From Parashewanella hymeniacidonis (GTDB lineage: Bacteria > Pseudomonadota > Gammaproteobacteria > Enterobacterales > Shewanellaceae): DNA of 64,000 bases. The stretch is from assembly GCF_016900895.1 (NCBI RefSeq), contig NZ_JAFEUN010000003.1, forward strand, positions 1 to 64,000, given 5' to 3'. The translations under genes were made by a program, and so were the position numbers. The notes below the pieces were generated by a model. It ran no database searches, was not told where the DNA came from, and saw only the letters and a program-made list of their open reading frames with translations. Shown piece after piece: positions 9,090-18,717 of this stretch; position 1 is the first letter of the stretch; every line of letters starts with the position of its first letter.

Positions 9090-9974
9090 ATGCAAGCAAA
9101 TCAAGATGACAGAATTACCCAGTCAGAGACGACCAAGGGCGGCAAAGGTGTTGTTATTGCCGTTGCTGCCTTACTAGCGATTGCTGCTGTTGGTGGGTAT
9201 TACTACTTAAATCAACCTGAAGAGCCAACTCAGACTCAAACACCAGAAGACACGACGGTTCAAGTGCCTGATGTGCTTCCTGAAAAGCCAATTCCTACAG
9301 AGACGATTCCTGAACCAGAGCCTGAACCTGAAGTCAAAGCACCGGAACCTCAGCCAGAACCAATAAAAGAAGAGCCAAAACCGGCGAAACCTGAATTACC
9401 AAAGTTAAATCAGAGTGACGCCTTTGTTCGCGAACAAACTCTCGAGGCCTTTAAAGGGCTTTCGATTAACAATGTGCTGTTGAATAAGAACCTAGCTCGC
9501 CAGTTTGTTGTTTTTGTTGATAACTTAGCCCATGGTGAGTTGGCTCGTAAAGCTAGCCCATTAGTTGGCCCTAATCAAAGTTTTGATGCATTAGATGTTA
9601 CTGACAAAATTTACTTAGATCCAGACAGTTATCATCGATACGACATGTATGCTGACTTATTACAAACAATGAACACTCAGTCTATCGTCAGTTCGTATAA
9701 ACTGTTATTGCCTATTTTAAACGACGCATTTGCGGAGTTAGGCTATGAAGACGTCACATTTAATCAACGCATTAAAGCGGCAATCAAAGAAATGCTCAAT
9801 GCACCGATTATTGAGCAACCTATTGAACTGACTTCAATCAGCGTTAATTACAAATTTAAAAATGCAAATTTAGAAGCTCTACCAGATGCTCAAAAGTTGA
9901 TGATCAGAATGGGACCAGAAAACACCCGAAAAGTGAAAGCAGCGCTTAGAGAAGTACTTAAAAAACTGCCTTAA
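9090..9974 (+). CDS. DUF3014 membrane-anchored protein
   Basis: A 294-residue protein behind a strong ribosome site (GGAAGTAGGAAGAG). One N-terminal membrane helix (about residues 21-41, VVIAVAALLAIAAVGGYYYL) is followed by a proline/glutamate-rich linker (about 45-110) and a globular periplasmic C-domain (AFVREQTLEAFKGL, KNLARQFVVFVDNLAHGELA, NTQSIVSSYKLLLPILNDAF) typical of DUF3014. The family has no established function. It follows recG by 82 bp and may share its transcript. Confidence 0.75.
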   Translation: MQANQDDRITQSETTKGGKGVVIAVAALLAIAAVGGYYYLNQPEEPTQTQTPEDTTVQVPDVLPEKPIPTETIPEPEPEPEVKAPEPQPEPIKEEPKPAKPELPKLNQSDAFVREQTLEAFKGLSINNVLLNKNLARQFVVFVDNLAHGELARKASPLVGPNQSFDALDVTDKIYLDPDSYHRYDMYADLLQTMNTQSIVSSYKLLLPILNDAFAELGYEDVTFNQRIKAAIKEMLNAPIIEQPIELTSISVNYKFKNANLEALPDAQKLMIRMGPENTRKVKAALREVLKKLP

Positions 9975-10013
9975 CCCGTTATATCAATTACAGCAAAAGA
10001 TATTGTCCGAAAA

Positions 10014-10043
10014 GCAATGCTTCTTTCTCCATAGAAGCATTGC
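10014..10043 (+). terminator. Hairpin after the DUF3014 gene
   Basis: GCAATGCTTCT, eight bases, then AGAAGCATTGC form an 11-bp perfect stem 40 bp after the stop codon. No run of T follows, so it is either a weak intrinsic terminator or an mRNA-stabilising structure. Confidence 0.5.
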
Positions 10044-10193
10044 AATACCTTCTGTTATTAAATCTCATATCAATCCAGAGCACCCATTTTTAATGACTTT
10101 CTTTGTATAAAGACGTTAAAGGTGAACTAAACTCCTTAATAGTTGTCAGTTTATTCGGCATGTTTTTATATTATTAAGGTGTAAGGGCACTCT

Positions 10194-11834
10194 ATGAAGT
10201 TACTTACTATGGGAAAATCTTTATCCTATTCTAGCCTCGCTTTCATTACCGCTCTTTACTACACGACAATTGTAAATATCCCCGTATATGCCGAACTAAG
10301 AACTATTTTTGACCATTCTCAAGCGGTAAAAATAGGTTTTATCATTTCTATACCTATTCTTTTCTTGGCTGTATTTAACTTAGTTTTTAATCTATTCAGT
10401 TGGCCTTATCTTACAAAACCTATCTTTGTATTATTATTAATTTCATCTTCAATGGTGAGTTATGCAAGTTTCAATTATGGCACGCTATTCGATAGAAGCA
10501 TGATGGAAAATATTTTTGAAACAAATTCAGGGGAGGCTCTAAGTTATCTTAGCTGGAGTTCGATTGGCTGGATATTTTTGATGGGCGTTATTCCTGCTCT
10601 GATACTGATAAAAACTCCTATAAATAAAAAACAAACCTTCATAAAGCTTCTATTATCGAAATCTATTTCAATAATTATCTCAGTGCTTACGGTAGTTCTG
10701 ATTGCGAGCTTATATTATCAAGATTATGCGTCTGTCGGCCGAAATCACAAGTTACTAAATCGGCTTATTATTCCAACTCAATACGTTTACAGCACAATAG
10801 AATATTTAACTAAGACCTATTTATTACCTCCTCTTACATACAAACAACTGGGCACAGATGCAGTCCAAGCTCCAACAGCTTTGATAACTGCAAGTAAAAA
10901 ACCGACATTACTTGTTTTTCTGGTTGGTGAAACCGCAAGAGCTCAAAATTATCATTTAGATGGGTACAAGCGAAATACTAACCCTTATACCGAAAAGCAA
11001 AACGTAATTGCGTTTCAACATGTGACCTCATGTGGAACTGCCACAGCAATTTCGGTGCCCTGTATGTTTTCAGCACTCCCAAAAGCGGACTATAACGCTA
11101 GAAGAGCGGCGCAACAGGATAATCTCATTGACATCTTGAATAGAGCCAAAGTAAGTACTTTTTGGCTTGATAACGATGAGGGCGATAAGGACGTAGCCAA
11201 GCATACTCGAGAAAAAGAATTAGATACATCTCAAGGTAATCAAGAGTGCGATTGTCGCTCATGTCACGATATTGAATTACTGGATGGTTTTAAAAAATAT
11301 GTTCAAACACTAACAGGAAATCGAGTCTTCTTTATGCACATGATGGGAAGCCACGGTCCAACCTATTTTCAACGTTATCCTAAAAACAGAGCAAAATTTC
11401 AACCAGACTGTCAGCGCTCAGATATTGAAAACTGTAGCATCGAACAAATCACCAATTCCTATGACAACACCATTTTATATACCGACTTTTTCATGTCTCA
11501 AGTCATCAATCAATTGAAGTCGATGCAAAACCAATTTAATACCGCTTTGTTTTATATCTCTGATCATGGAGAGTCTTTAGGAGAAGATGGGCTGTTTCTT
11601 CATGGTACACCTTACTCTTTAGCCCCAGACTATCAAACTCATGTTCCACTAATTTTTTGGGCATCGAAAGGTTTTGAACAAACCAAACATTTGAATCGAG
11701 AATGTTTACTCCAGCAAGCAAAAACACAACATTTATCTCAAGATTATGTCTTTCACTCTGTTTTAGGGATTATGGATATCAAAACTAGGGCCTACAATAC
11801 CAAGCTGGATATTTTTGCAGCTTGTAGAAAATGA
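10194..11834 (+). CDS. eptA: Lipid A phosphoethanolamine transferase, EptA family
   Basis: A 546-residue inner-membrane enzyme that transfers phosphoethanolamine from phosphatidylethanolamine to lipid A, lowering surface charge and sensitivity to cationic peptides. Five N-terminal membrane helices lie within about residues 15-175. The periplasmic alkaline-phosphatase-like domain shows LVFLVGETARAQNY (metal-binding Glu about 246), SCGTATAISVPCMFS with the nucleophilic threonine, HMMGSHGPTYFQRYP and ISDHGESLGEDGLFLHG. It belongs to the same superfamily as MCR enzymes, but a chromosomal place among housekeeping genes argues for an intrinsic EptA. No PmrAB-like pair is nearby. Confidence 0.88.
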   Translation: MKLLTMGKSLSYSSLAFITALYYTTIVNIPVYAELRTIFDHSQAVKIGFIISIPILFLAVFNLVFNLFSWPYLTKPIFVLLLISSSMVSYASFNYGTLFDRSMMENIFETNSGEALSYLSWSSIGWIFLMGVIPALILIKTPINKKQTFIKLLLSKSISIIISVLTVVLIASLYYQDYASVGRNHKLLNRLIIPTQYVYSTIEYLTKTYLLPPLTYKQLGTDAVQAPTALITASKKPTLLVFLVGETARAQNYHLDGYKRNTNPYTEKQNVIAFQHVTSCGTATAISVPCMFSALPKADYNARRAAQQDNLIDILNRAKVSTFWLDNDEGDKDVAKHTREKELDTSQGNQECDCRSCHDIELLDGFKKYVQTLTGNRVFFMHMMGSHGPTYFQRYPKNRAKFQPDCQRSDIENCSIEQITNSYDNTILYTDFFMSQVINQLKSMQNQFNTALFYISDHGESLGEDGLFLHGTPYSLAPDYQTHVPLIFWASKGFEQTKHLNRECLLQQAKTQHLSQDYVFHSVLGIMDIKTRAYNTKLDIFAACRK

Positions 11835-11914
11835 ATACCTTAATACTTAGCTTAACGTTTCCCAATAAGCATCTGTGGATATAGGCACGCCGAATATTCA
11901 TCTAAGCATTTGCA

Positions 11915-12553
11915 TTAAGCAGGCTGAATTAGAGACATTAGCTCACCGGCGTACTCAAAAATATAATCGGGTTGCTCACTTTCAATTTCTTGTATCGATC
12001 CATAACCCCATAAAACCCCTGAGGTTTTCAATCCAGAATGTTTTGCGGCAGTGATATCGACTGCACGATCACCAATCATTATCGTATCTTCGTCAACGAG
12101 CCCTTGGTGTTTTAGATCTACAATTTGCTGCCACTTTTCGACACCAACCTCACCCCCACTAACAAACTCGAAGCAATCAAGTAAATCAAAATGTTCAAGT
12201 ATTTTAACAGCGAATCGCTCTGGCTTTGATGTACAAACGGCTACAGAAATATTTCTCTTTTTTAATTCAAGAAGAATCGATTTAACGCCGTCATAAAGCT
12301 GGTTTTCTTTGTAACCTAATACAGCAAAACGTTCTCGATATTTAGTGACTAAGGCTAGGATGTGCGCCTTGTCATCAGTTTGGGTGATATCACTGAAGGT
12401 TTTATCCAACGGAGGACCAATATAGTTAGCCAGTTCAATTTGCGAAGATTGTGAGTAACCAAAAGCTTCTAAAGCGTAATTGATACTATTAGCGATCCCC
12501 TCTAAGGGATCACTAATCGTTCCATCCAAATCAAACAATAATTTAATCGCCAT
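11915..12553 (-). CDS. HAD-superfamily phosphatase, Gph-like
   Basis: A 212-residue cytoplasmic hydrolase with the HAD motifs in order: LFDLDGTISDP (nucleophilic aspartate), VCTSKPE, a lysine in the GGEVGVEKW segment, and IMIGDRAVDI (acidic metal site). The helical cap between motifs I and II (GPPLDKTFSDI) matches the phosphoglycolate phosphatase/PpaX-like group. The substrate is uncertain. Its ATG overlaps the TAA of the upstream DUF418 gene (TAATG), so the two are translationally coupled. Confidence 0.75.
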   Translation of the reverse strand: MAIKLLFDLDGTISDPLEGIANSINYALEAFGYSQSSQIELANYIGPPLDKTFSDITQTDDKAHILALVTKYRERFAVLGYKENQLYDGVKSILLELKKRNISVAVCTSKPERFAVKILEHFDLLDCFEFVSGGEVGVEKWQQIVDLKHQGLVDEDTIMIGDRAVDITAAKHSGLKTSGVLWGYGSIQEIESEQPDYIFEYAGELMSLIQPA

Positions 12554-13806
12554 TAAGCCAACTCAGGCTGACGTAACTTAAGAATATTGACAAAACTGCG
12601 ATACGTTAAACAGCGCCACAACCATTCCATCGGTCCATATTGAAAGTATTTCAGCCAAATACTGGCGATACCTAATTGTGTTAAGGCAATACACAGAGTG
12701 ATGAATACAAGTTCAGTTCTGTCAACATGACCAAACCACGCTAAACCAACGCCCCAAAATAAAAACACGCCAATAACAGATTGCATCAAATACATAGTGA
12801 GTGCCATTCGCCCTACTTTTGAGACAGCTTGCGTCCAACGAGCAAGTTCTGAGCGGTTCAGTAAGAGTTGCACTAAAGCGATGTAACCTAACACCATAAA
12901 TGGCGAGCTAATCACAATGAATGTATTTCCTAAACCAAAATATTGTTGAGGGTCACTGTAATCATGAGAATAGTTATAAATAAGCCCTAGACAACTTACA
13001 ATGACTCCGATTGCGATACCTATCATGGCCGACATTTTATAGGACTTTTCAGACCACTTTTCGGTTAAAAAGCCATTTTTATAAAGTAGGAAACCAAGTG
13101 CAATCATAGCGCCAGCTCTGACTAAACCAGAAATGCTATCCATCATAAGTAACAGTAGCACCCCCATTCCCATATCTTTACCATCTAGGGTTAGTGACTC
13201 ACCAAAATCAGTAATATCAGATATGGAGCCACGATAAATCTGAACAATTTGATTGATCTGCTCTACGGTTGGCTTAAAGAAAACCAACATCTGTGACAAC
13301 TCAGTCTGAGAAAGATCCCCTGCATCAAAACTCGTGCCTAACGCACCTAATATGACGATTGAATACAATACGACAAATAAAATCGTGAGCCCTTTTTTTG
13401 AACTCCCAAGAAATGGAAATAACACCATCCCCCAAGCAGCATAGAACATTAAAATATCACCAGACCAAAGGTAATTCAGATGAAGGTATCCGAATATCAG
13501 CAACACAAAAAGCCTGATATAAATCGTTCCTGCGCCTCTCTGCTTTTCAACACAAGGTTCTGACTTAAATTTTTCATAAAGTAAAGCCAGACCAGCACCA
13601 AATAATACTGAAAAGATCCCCATGAATTTTTGATCTGCGAAAATATAAAACAGACTAAACCAAAAGTGGTTCAGCGTATTATCGCCATGAAAAGCTTGTG
13701 GGTTAATATAAGCTGAAAACGGCATAGAAAACGCCACTAAATTCATTAGAGGCAAGCCTAAAAGTGCGAATCCTCTCAATACATCAAGAGCGTCAATCCG
13801 TTGCAT
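12553..13806 (-). CDS. DUF418 (YeiB-type) membrane protein
   Basis: A 417-residue multi-pass inner-membrane protein. The N-terminal motif RIDALDVLRGFALLGLPLMN, the following IFADQKFMGIFSVLFGAG and a C-terminal section ending in GPMEWLWRCLTY are hallmarks of the YeiB/DUF418 family, which is related to acyltransferase-3 membrane proteins. The function is not established and a transport or acyl-transfer role is only suggested. It is coupled to the HAD phosphatase by a four-base overlap. Confidence 0.8.
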   Translation of the reverse strand: MQRIDALDVLRGFALLGLPLMNLVAFSMPFSAYINPQAFHGDNTLNHFWFSLFYIFADQKFMGIFSVLFGAGLALLYEKFKSEPCVEKQRGAGTIYIRLFVLLIFGYLHLNYLWSGDILMFYAAWGMVLFPFLGSSKKGLTILFVVLYSIVILGALGTSFDAGDLSQTELSQMLVFFKPTVEQINQIVQIYRGSISDITDFGESLTLDGKDMGMGVLLLLMMDSISGLVRAGAMIALGFLLYKNGFLTEKWSEKSYKMSAMIGIAIGVIVSCLGLIYNYSHDYSDPQQYFGLGNTFIVISSPFMVLGYIALVQLLLNRSELARWTQAVSKVGRMALTMYLMQSVIGVFLFWGVGLAWFGHVDRTELVFITLCIALTQLGIASIWLKYFQYGPMEWLWRCLTYRSFVNILKLRQPELA

Positions 13807-13964
13807 AGTATTATTTTGTTATAGATTTGTGACATCACCTTAAAGTTTTCTACTCTTAAAATCAAAAGCGAATAATCAAACCCCAGTTTACCTCACTGAC
13901 TGAAACACTTCATTTCTTACAATTGCGTTTATACAAAGTACGTGTACTCATATCAATGAATCAT

Positions 13965-14150
13965 TTAATGGTTGGGAGCGATATGAGCTTTATGACTCTC
14001 TTTTACTCGCCCTTTAAGCTGTATCAATCGGTAAGTATTTAGAGGTAATAATGCGCAATGAAGAATCCAAATCGGCGGTAAATGCCTGCTAACAGCATAA
14101 GAAATACATAATACGTTGCATGTGATTGCGAAAACTCGCAACTTTGTCAT
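13965..14150 (-). CDS. Small two-helix membrane protein
   Basis: 61 residues with two hydrophobic stretches (VFAITCNVLCISYAV and PIWILHCALLPLNTYRLIQL). The pattern of an N-terminal NVLFISY-like helix followed by ILH...LLPLN-YRL resembles, from memory, the N-terminal membrane part of Popeye-like cyclic-nucleotide-binding proteins, but no cNMP-binding domain follows. It could be a stand-alone small protein or a remnant of a longer one. Confidence 0.45.
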   Translation of the reverse strand: MTKLRVFAITCNVLCISYAVSRHLPPIWILHCALLPLNTYRLIQLKGRVKESHKAHIAPNH

Positions 14151-14506
14151 GTCTGTGTCAAAAAAAGAAAGAAAAAAAATGAAGCTGCGGCGCCAATTAC
14201 TTCTCTCATATCCGCAGCAGAAAAATCAATGGAAAGTGTAAACATAATCAACTCTAATGCTCTAAAAATAAGACAACGAGACGGTAAAGTTTTATGCTTT
14301 AAATCGCAAATTAATGATTATTTATTACGAATTCACTTTCTAACACCGCTATTTGTTTGAAAAAGTTATAAGCATTAAAAAACAATTAACTACCACAGTA
14401 TTGATGATTGCCTAGCCTGATGAGTAATTACAAAGTTGGGTCTGTTATACCTGTCTATAAAATTCTTATTATCAATAAGTTTGGGCTCGACTTCTCCTTG
14501 GTAAAC
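14151..14506. other. Intergenic stretch, no supported gene
   Basis: About 356 AT-rich bases between the small membrane gene and the end of the MFS gene. A 43-codon frame from ATG near 14230 is open on the plus strand but has no ribosome site or family resemblance. No convincing promoter or terminator stands out. Confidence 0.4.
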
Positions 14507-15703
14507 CTAATTCACAGTACTCACAGCCTGATTAAATGATTTCTCCTTTATCAATACCATTGATAACCCAGCCATCACCGAAGCAACTGTAAAGAAAAAT
14601 AAAAGCCCAAAAAGTACTTTAAAATGACTAACAGGGTTATAAGTCGAGGCCAATAACCAATAAGCTGCAGTCGCACTTCCTAAGGATAACGTGTATTTCA
14701 AAGCATAGAATAGAGAGCGCCACTTATCATGGGCATGCTTTCCAATGATAAAATCATTAATAGGAAGCTGAGCCATAATAAAAAACACACTAATGCCAAG
14801 TACAACGAGTGAAACTTGAAATACTGCCATAATGCCAAATGTAATTGCTTGTATTGCCACAATGGTGAATAGGAGTTTTTCAGCCTGAAAGCGATGCAAT
14901 AATTCACCGACTACAAGCTGAGCTAACGAAGCCACGAATAAAACCGTCGTTGCGATACCTCCAATTTGTACGAGTGAATATGCTTTAAGCGTATCCTCAA
15001 CACTGAGTATTTTGGGCAACCCCGTGGTTAAACTATTAAACGCTAAACCACCACAAGCCGCTATAACTAAGATACAAGAAAAAATAGCTTTCATATTTAC
15101 AGGTTCAGGTTCAGGCATATTTTGCTTACCTAGACTGTTACTATTGGTATATGCCTTAAAGCCTTTTAAATAAAACAGCCCTATAATAAAACACACAACT
15201 CCTGGAATAATAAAAGCCCAACGCCAACCGAATTGTGTCGCAAAAAAACTGCTGCATACTGCTGCAATCGCCAACCCAAAGTTTCCATATACCCCGTTTA
15301 TAGCAAGCAATCGTCCTGACTTTTTTGATAAGCCATAAATAATAGATAAACCCACAGGGTGATAAATTGCAGAAAACAAGCCAATAAATCCAGTAGAAAC
15401 CATCAAGGAAAACGGTGATTGACTCACACCAGCCATCACACAGGCTAGTGCTGAACCAAAGAAAAAAATCGCCATCACTTTAGCCCGACCGAGTCTATCG
15501 GCAAGCCAACCAGAGGGTAAAACCCCGACCCCATACATTAACGCACCGAAGCTACCCAATTTCAGTAATTGTGGGTAACTCATCTGCCAAGGTTTCACTA
15601 AAAATAGAGCAACGGTTGGGAATATCAAAACTAAATAATGTGTCAGTAGGTGACCCATGTTCAGCAGTGAAAAGTGATGTCGGTGATCTCTTTCCATATC
15701 CAT
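14507..15703 (-). CDS. MFS transporter (first of two paralogues)
   Basis: A 398-residue major facilitator protein with about twelve membrane helices. The loop 2-3 signature is GWLADRLGRAKVMAIFF and the N-terminus (LLNMGHLLTHYLVLIFPTVALFL) matches the fosmidomycin-resistance-like branch. The second MFS protein at 16570-17754 has the same N-terminus and the same YP(Q/E)LLKLGSFGA stretch, so the two are paralogues. It is transcribed divergently from the AraC regulator, 100 bp away. Export of a small organic compound is the likely role; the substrate is unknown. Confidence 0.82.
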   Translation of the reverse strand: MDMERDHRHHFSLLNMGHLLTHYLVLIFPTVALFLVKPWQMSYPQLLKLGSFGALMYGVGVLPSGWLADRLGRAKVMAIFFFGSALACVMAGVSQSPFSLMVSTGFIGLFSAIYHPVGLSIIYGLSKKSGRLLAINGVYGNFGLAIAAVCSSFFATQFGWRWAFIIPGVVCFIIGLFYLKGFKAYTNSNSLGKQNMPEPEPVNMKAIFSCILVIAACGGLAFNSLTTGLPKILSVEDTLKAYSLVQIGGIATTVLFVASLAQLVVGELLHRFQAEKLLFTIVAIQAITFGIMAVFQVSLVVLGISVFFIMAQLPINDFIIGKHAHDKWRSLFYALKYTLSLGSATAAYWLLASTYNPVSHFKVLFGLLFFFTVASVMAGLSMVLIKEKSFNQAVSTVN

Positions 15704-15803
15704 GGTTATGATCTCTTTCGATTCATGTTTAATGTAAATTTAGAAAGAAATTACGATCAACTCTAGCTACAATTAAGACAATAAATGGTAGTTATCGGAC
15801 AAA

Positions 15804-16586
15804 ATGAAAACGAGCAGCGAACGGTATCAATTTCAATTACTTGAACAGCACCATAATGTTCAAGCAACTGGTAATTTGTATCAAACAAAACAAAAAGTAA
15901 TTTGGCATCAGCACAGTACAGCGCAGTTTTTATATGCTGCGAGTGGCGTGATTAGAGTTACAACACATCAAGGCTGTTGGGTTGCTCCTTCATTAAGAGC
16001 GATTTGGATTCCAGCAAATACTGAGCACCAGCTTGAAATAGTGAAAGCTGCTGCAGTAAAGAGTTTGCTTATAACAGAACAGTATCAACAAAGTCATTTA
16101 CCGACACAATGCCAAGTTATTACCGTATCATCATTATTGAGAGAAATCGTTTTACATTGCCATTCACAAGAGTGGCCAGTGGATGCCCCACAAAACCAAC
16201 GACTTATTGAGGTTTTCTTTGATCAAATTAAATTGATGTCAGTTGAACCTCTTTTATATCCTAAAAGCTCTCACCCCAAAATAAAGCTCATCATCAACCA
16301 TTTCTTAGAACAGCCACATGTGACTACCTCAATCGAGCATTGGGCCAATAACTTTCATATGAGCGTAAGAAGTTTATCTCGGCTGTTCAGTAAAGAAATG
16401 AATATGGGATATCGTCAATGCCGCTTACAAATCCGCTTAATCAGAGCTATCGAATTACTCGCACAAAACAAATCGGTCACCGAAGTAAGCTACAGTCTTG
16501 GATTCAGTAACGAAAGTAACTTCATTCGGTTATTCAAATCTGCTTTTGGAGTCACACCGAAACAATACTTTAATGCGAATTGCTGA
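15804..16586 (+). CDS. AraC-family regulator between two MFS genes
   Basis: A 260-residue regulator with an N-terminal cupin (HQHSTAQFLYAASGVIRV, WIPANTEHQLEI) and a C-terminal double HTH (HVTTSIEHWANNFHMSVRSLSRLFSKE; VTEVSYSLGFSNESNFIRLFKSAFGVTPKQYF). The architecture resembles E. coli NimR, which controls a neighbouring exporter. It is divergent from one MFS gene and its 3' end overlaps the other by 17 bp tail to tail, so it probably controls one or both. Confidence 0.85.
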   Translation: MKTSSERYQFQLLEQHHNVQATGNLYQTKQKVIWHQHSTAQFLYAASGVIRVTTHQGCWVAPSLRAIWIPANTEHQLEIVKAAAVKSLLITEQYQQSHLPTQCQVITVSSLLREIVLHCHSQEWPVDAPQNQRLIEVFFDQIKLMSVEPLLYPKSSHPKIKLIINHFLEQPHVTTSIEHWANNFHMSVRSLSRLFSKEMNMGYRQCRLQIRLIRAIELLAQNKSVTEVSYSLGFSNESNFIRLFKSAFGVTPKQYFNANC

Positions 16587-17754
16587 TGCGACTCAATGAC
16601 GCTAATCGATAGATAAAAATTGAGAAAACCATTGAAACTATCGTTACAGCAGCGAGAAGTTGATACATAAAAATAAAGTCGTTTGAATGCTGCAAGCTTA
16701 AAGCCACTAGCCAATATGCGACAGCCGCAACGCCAAGAAATACCGTATATTTGACAGCATAAACAGTGGATCGCCAACTGTCGTGAGAGCGTTGTCCAAT
16801 AATGACATCATTGATGGTTATTTGAGCAAAGGTCAAAAAAAGTATTGCTGCAATTAACAGCATAGATTGCGGCAATACGTTAAGCATTGCCAATGCAAGT
16901 ACTTGTAAAAAAACAACACTGAGCAGTAACTTTTCAGGCCGAACTCTATCTAATAACTCCCCGATGACTACTTGTGAAACAGATGCAAATAGTAAAAGTC
17001 CCGTAACAACCGAACCGATATGCGTCAACGAGTCTGTTTTGAATTCGTCAAACCGCGTTAGAATTTTTGGCAGTCCAGTAATAAACGCATTAGAACTCAA
17101 CCCACCACAAATTGAAGTCACAACGATACAAGATAAAATTTTAATGACCGCTTTTGGAGTCTGTTCATGCTCAGAGTGTGATTCTACTGACGTTGCATGA
17201 TATTTATTCTTACTCACAACAATGAAAATGAATCCCGCAAGTATCGCAATCACACCTGGTAAAATGAATGCAATACGCCAACTAAAGTAGTGCGCCAGAG
17301 CAGCAGTCCCAATCGCAGCCATGGATAAACCGATATTTCCAGCAATTCCATGTAATGCGAGTAATCGCCCGGGTTTATCCGATAACCGATAGACTAATGC
17401 AATTCCAACAGGATGATATATCGCACCGAAAACCCCAATAGCAATAAGCGCCATGCCTAACTGAGTCGGCGTTTGAGTAAAGCCCGCAGCCAAAGATGCT
17501 AACCCAATCCCAATGAAAAAAATATTCAGCATTTTATGACGGCCTATTTTGTCGGCCAGCCACCCCGCTGGAATAACGCTCACGCCGTACGCCATAGCGC
17601 CAAAACTTCCAAGCTTTAACAATTCTGGATAAGATATATTCCATAGTTTAGTCAAAAACAATGCAGCAGTAGGAAATATCAGAACGAGATAATGGTTTAG
17701 GGCATGCCCAAGATTAAGCAGTACAAATTGCTGAATCGCAGCTTTTGATTTCAT
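16570..17754 (-). CDS. MFS transporter (second paralogue)
   Basis: A 394-residue twelve-helix transporter, clearly homologous to the protein at 14507-15703 (LLNLGHALNHYLVLIFPTAA; ISYPELLKLGSFGAMAYGVS; GWLADKIGRHKML). The last 17 bp overlap the AraC gene on the opposite strand. The pair probably arose by duplication around the regulator and may have diverged in substrate. Confidence 0.82.
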   Translation of the reverse strand: MKSKAAIQQFVLLNLGHALNHYLVLIFPTAALFLTKLWNISYPELLKLGSFGAMAYGVSVIPAGWLADKIGRHKMLNIFFIGIGLASLAAGFTQTPTQLGMALIAIGVFGAIYHPVGIALVYRLSDKPGRLLALHGIAGNIGLSMAAIGTAALAHYFSWRIAFILPGVIAILAGFIFIVVSKNKYHATSVESHSEHEQTPKAVIKILSCIVVTSICGGLSSNAFITGLPKILTRFDEFKTDSLTHIGSVVTGLLLFASVSQVVIGELLDRVRPEKLLLSVVFLQVLALAMLNVLPQSMLLIAAILFLTFAQITINDVIIGQRSHDSWRSTVYAVKYTVFLGVAAVAYWLVALSLQHSNDFIFMYQLLAAVTIVSMVFSIFIYRLASLSRISNSH

Positions 17755-17908
17755 AGGTGTACTAAATGATAAACAGTATTTATAACTGTATAGCAGAATA
17801 TGTAGACCTAAGCTGAATGCTTAATCAATTATATTGATAAAAATAAGCAATAAACAGTACAGTTAAGAATGTCCATGACACAACAAACAACTACGATTTT
17901 TATTGATA

Positions 17909-18174
17909 TACCCATTATGATACTTGAAGATGCATGTTTCAGGACTTTTTCAGCGCCAATTCTTTGATGCGCATTAGCGAAGGAATATCGGGATTCTTTC
18001 GAGCTAATGTAACAAAGAAGAATTGGCGCTGAGAAGTCCACGCAGTGCGAGTTGCACAGCTTGTTACTCTTCGTTGCCAGTGCTAACAATAGCTCACTAT
18101 TGCCGCACACCGTCGCCTTGATTAACAAGTTGTGCATTCTCGCTGAAATCGAGCATCTTCAGGTATCATGGGTA
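17909..18174. mobile_element. MITE-like element, copy 2
   Basis: 266 bp, the reverse-oriented counterpart of the element at 6171-6433. Termini are TACCCATTATGATAC (one extra T) and GTATCATGGGTA, flanked by TA on both sides. It carries the same internal inverted repeat around the AGCGCCAATTCTT segment. It lies in intergenic DNA downstream of nothing obvious and interrupts no visible gene. The 102-residue frame spanning it is an artefact. Confidence 0.85.
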
Positions 18175-18245
18175 TATACATATCGAACATAACTTGTTTA
18201 TATGGACCAGACTTTGCAAATTGATTCAGAAAACTATTAGGGTTT

Positions 18246-18563
18246 TTAAGGCATTGTTGACGACAAACTTATATCGCCAATGGTCAAAATTAGGGGCATT
18301 TGGCTTTTAAGTAAATACTTAACTGCTTTTTGTTTTTGTCCTATTCTTGCGTAGGTTTCTGCAAGTGTAAAATTAACACCAAGGACAGCAAAAGGCGCAA
18401 CTTTAGGGTTAAATGTACAGCCAGGTACCGCTTTATTACAGCCATATCGGTCGTAAAATGCCATCAATGCGTTCTCAATTGCGACCAATGCCCAAGTGAT
18501 GATAATTTTCGCTTTGAAGGTTTTAGTGATTGACCATAAAGTAAGTTTATCTAATGATTCCAT
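18246..18563 (-). CDS. Hypothetical protein, 105 residues
   Basis: ATG at 18563 follows a strong ribosome site (GAGGGGAAG). A hydrophobic segment (IIITWALVAIENALMAFY) is followed by FAVLGVNFTLAETYARIGQKQKAVKYLLKSQM, which reads like a TPR-type helix pair. The last residues look unstructured, so the gene may be C-terminally truncated. A 7-bp inverted repeat (GTTGAAT ... ATTCAAC, 18579-18602) lies just upstream and could be an operator. No function can be given. Confidence 0.45.
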   Translation of the reverse strand: MESLDKLTLWSITKTFKAKIIITWALVAIENALMAFYDRYGCNKAVPGCTFNPKVAPFAVLGVNFTLAETYARIGQKQKAVKYLLKSQMPLILTIGDISLSSTMP

Positions 18564-18717
18564 TGAACTTCCCCTCGAGTTGAATGAGCGAGATTATTCA
18601 ACAGAAGCATTAGAAAAACGTGTCCAAACCTGTGATATCAAATAAAAAGTTAAACTCGAGAACTCAGGTTAAGTTCCCACTTTTATAGGTGGTTAATAAA
18701 ATCAATAATCGTCTGAT

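Noticed and set aside
10194-11834. Acquired mcr-type colistin resistance gene
   Set aside because: The family is shared, but the chromosomal setting and lack of mobile DNA beside it favour an intrinsic EptA.
14230-14360. 43-codon plus-strand frame in the gap before the first MFS gene
   Set aside because: No ribosome site, no family resemblance, and polyA-rich surroundings.
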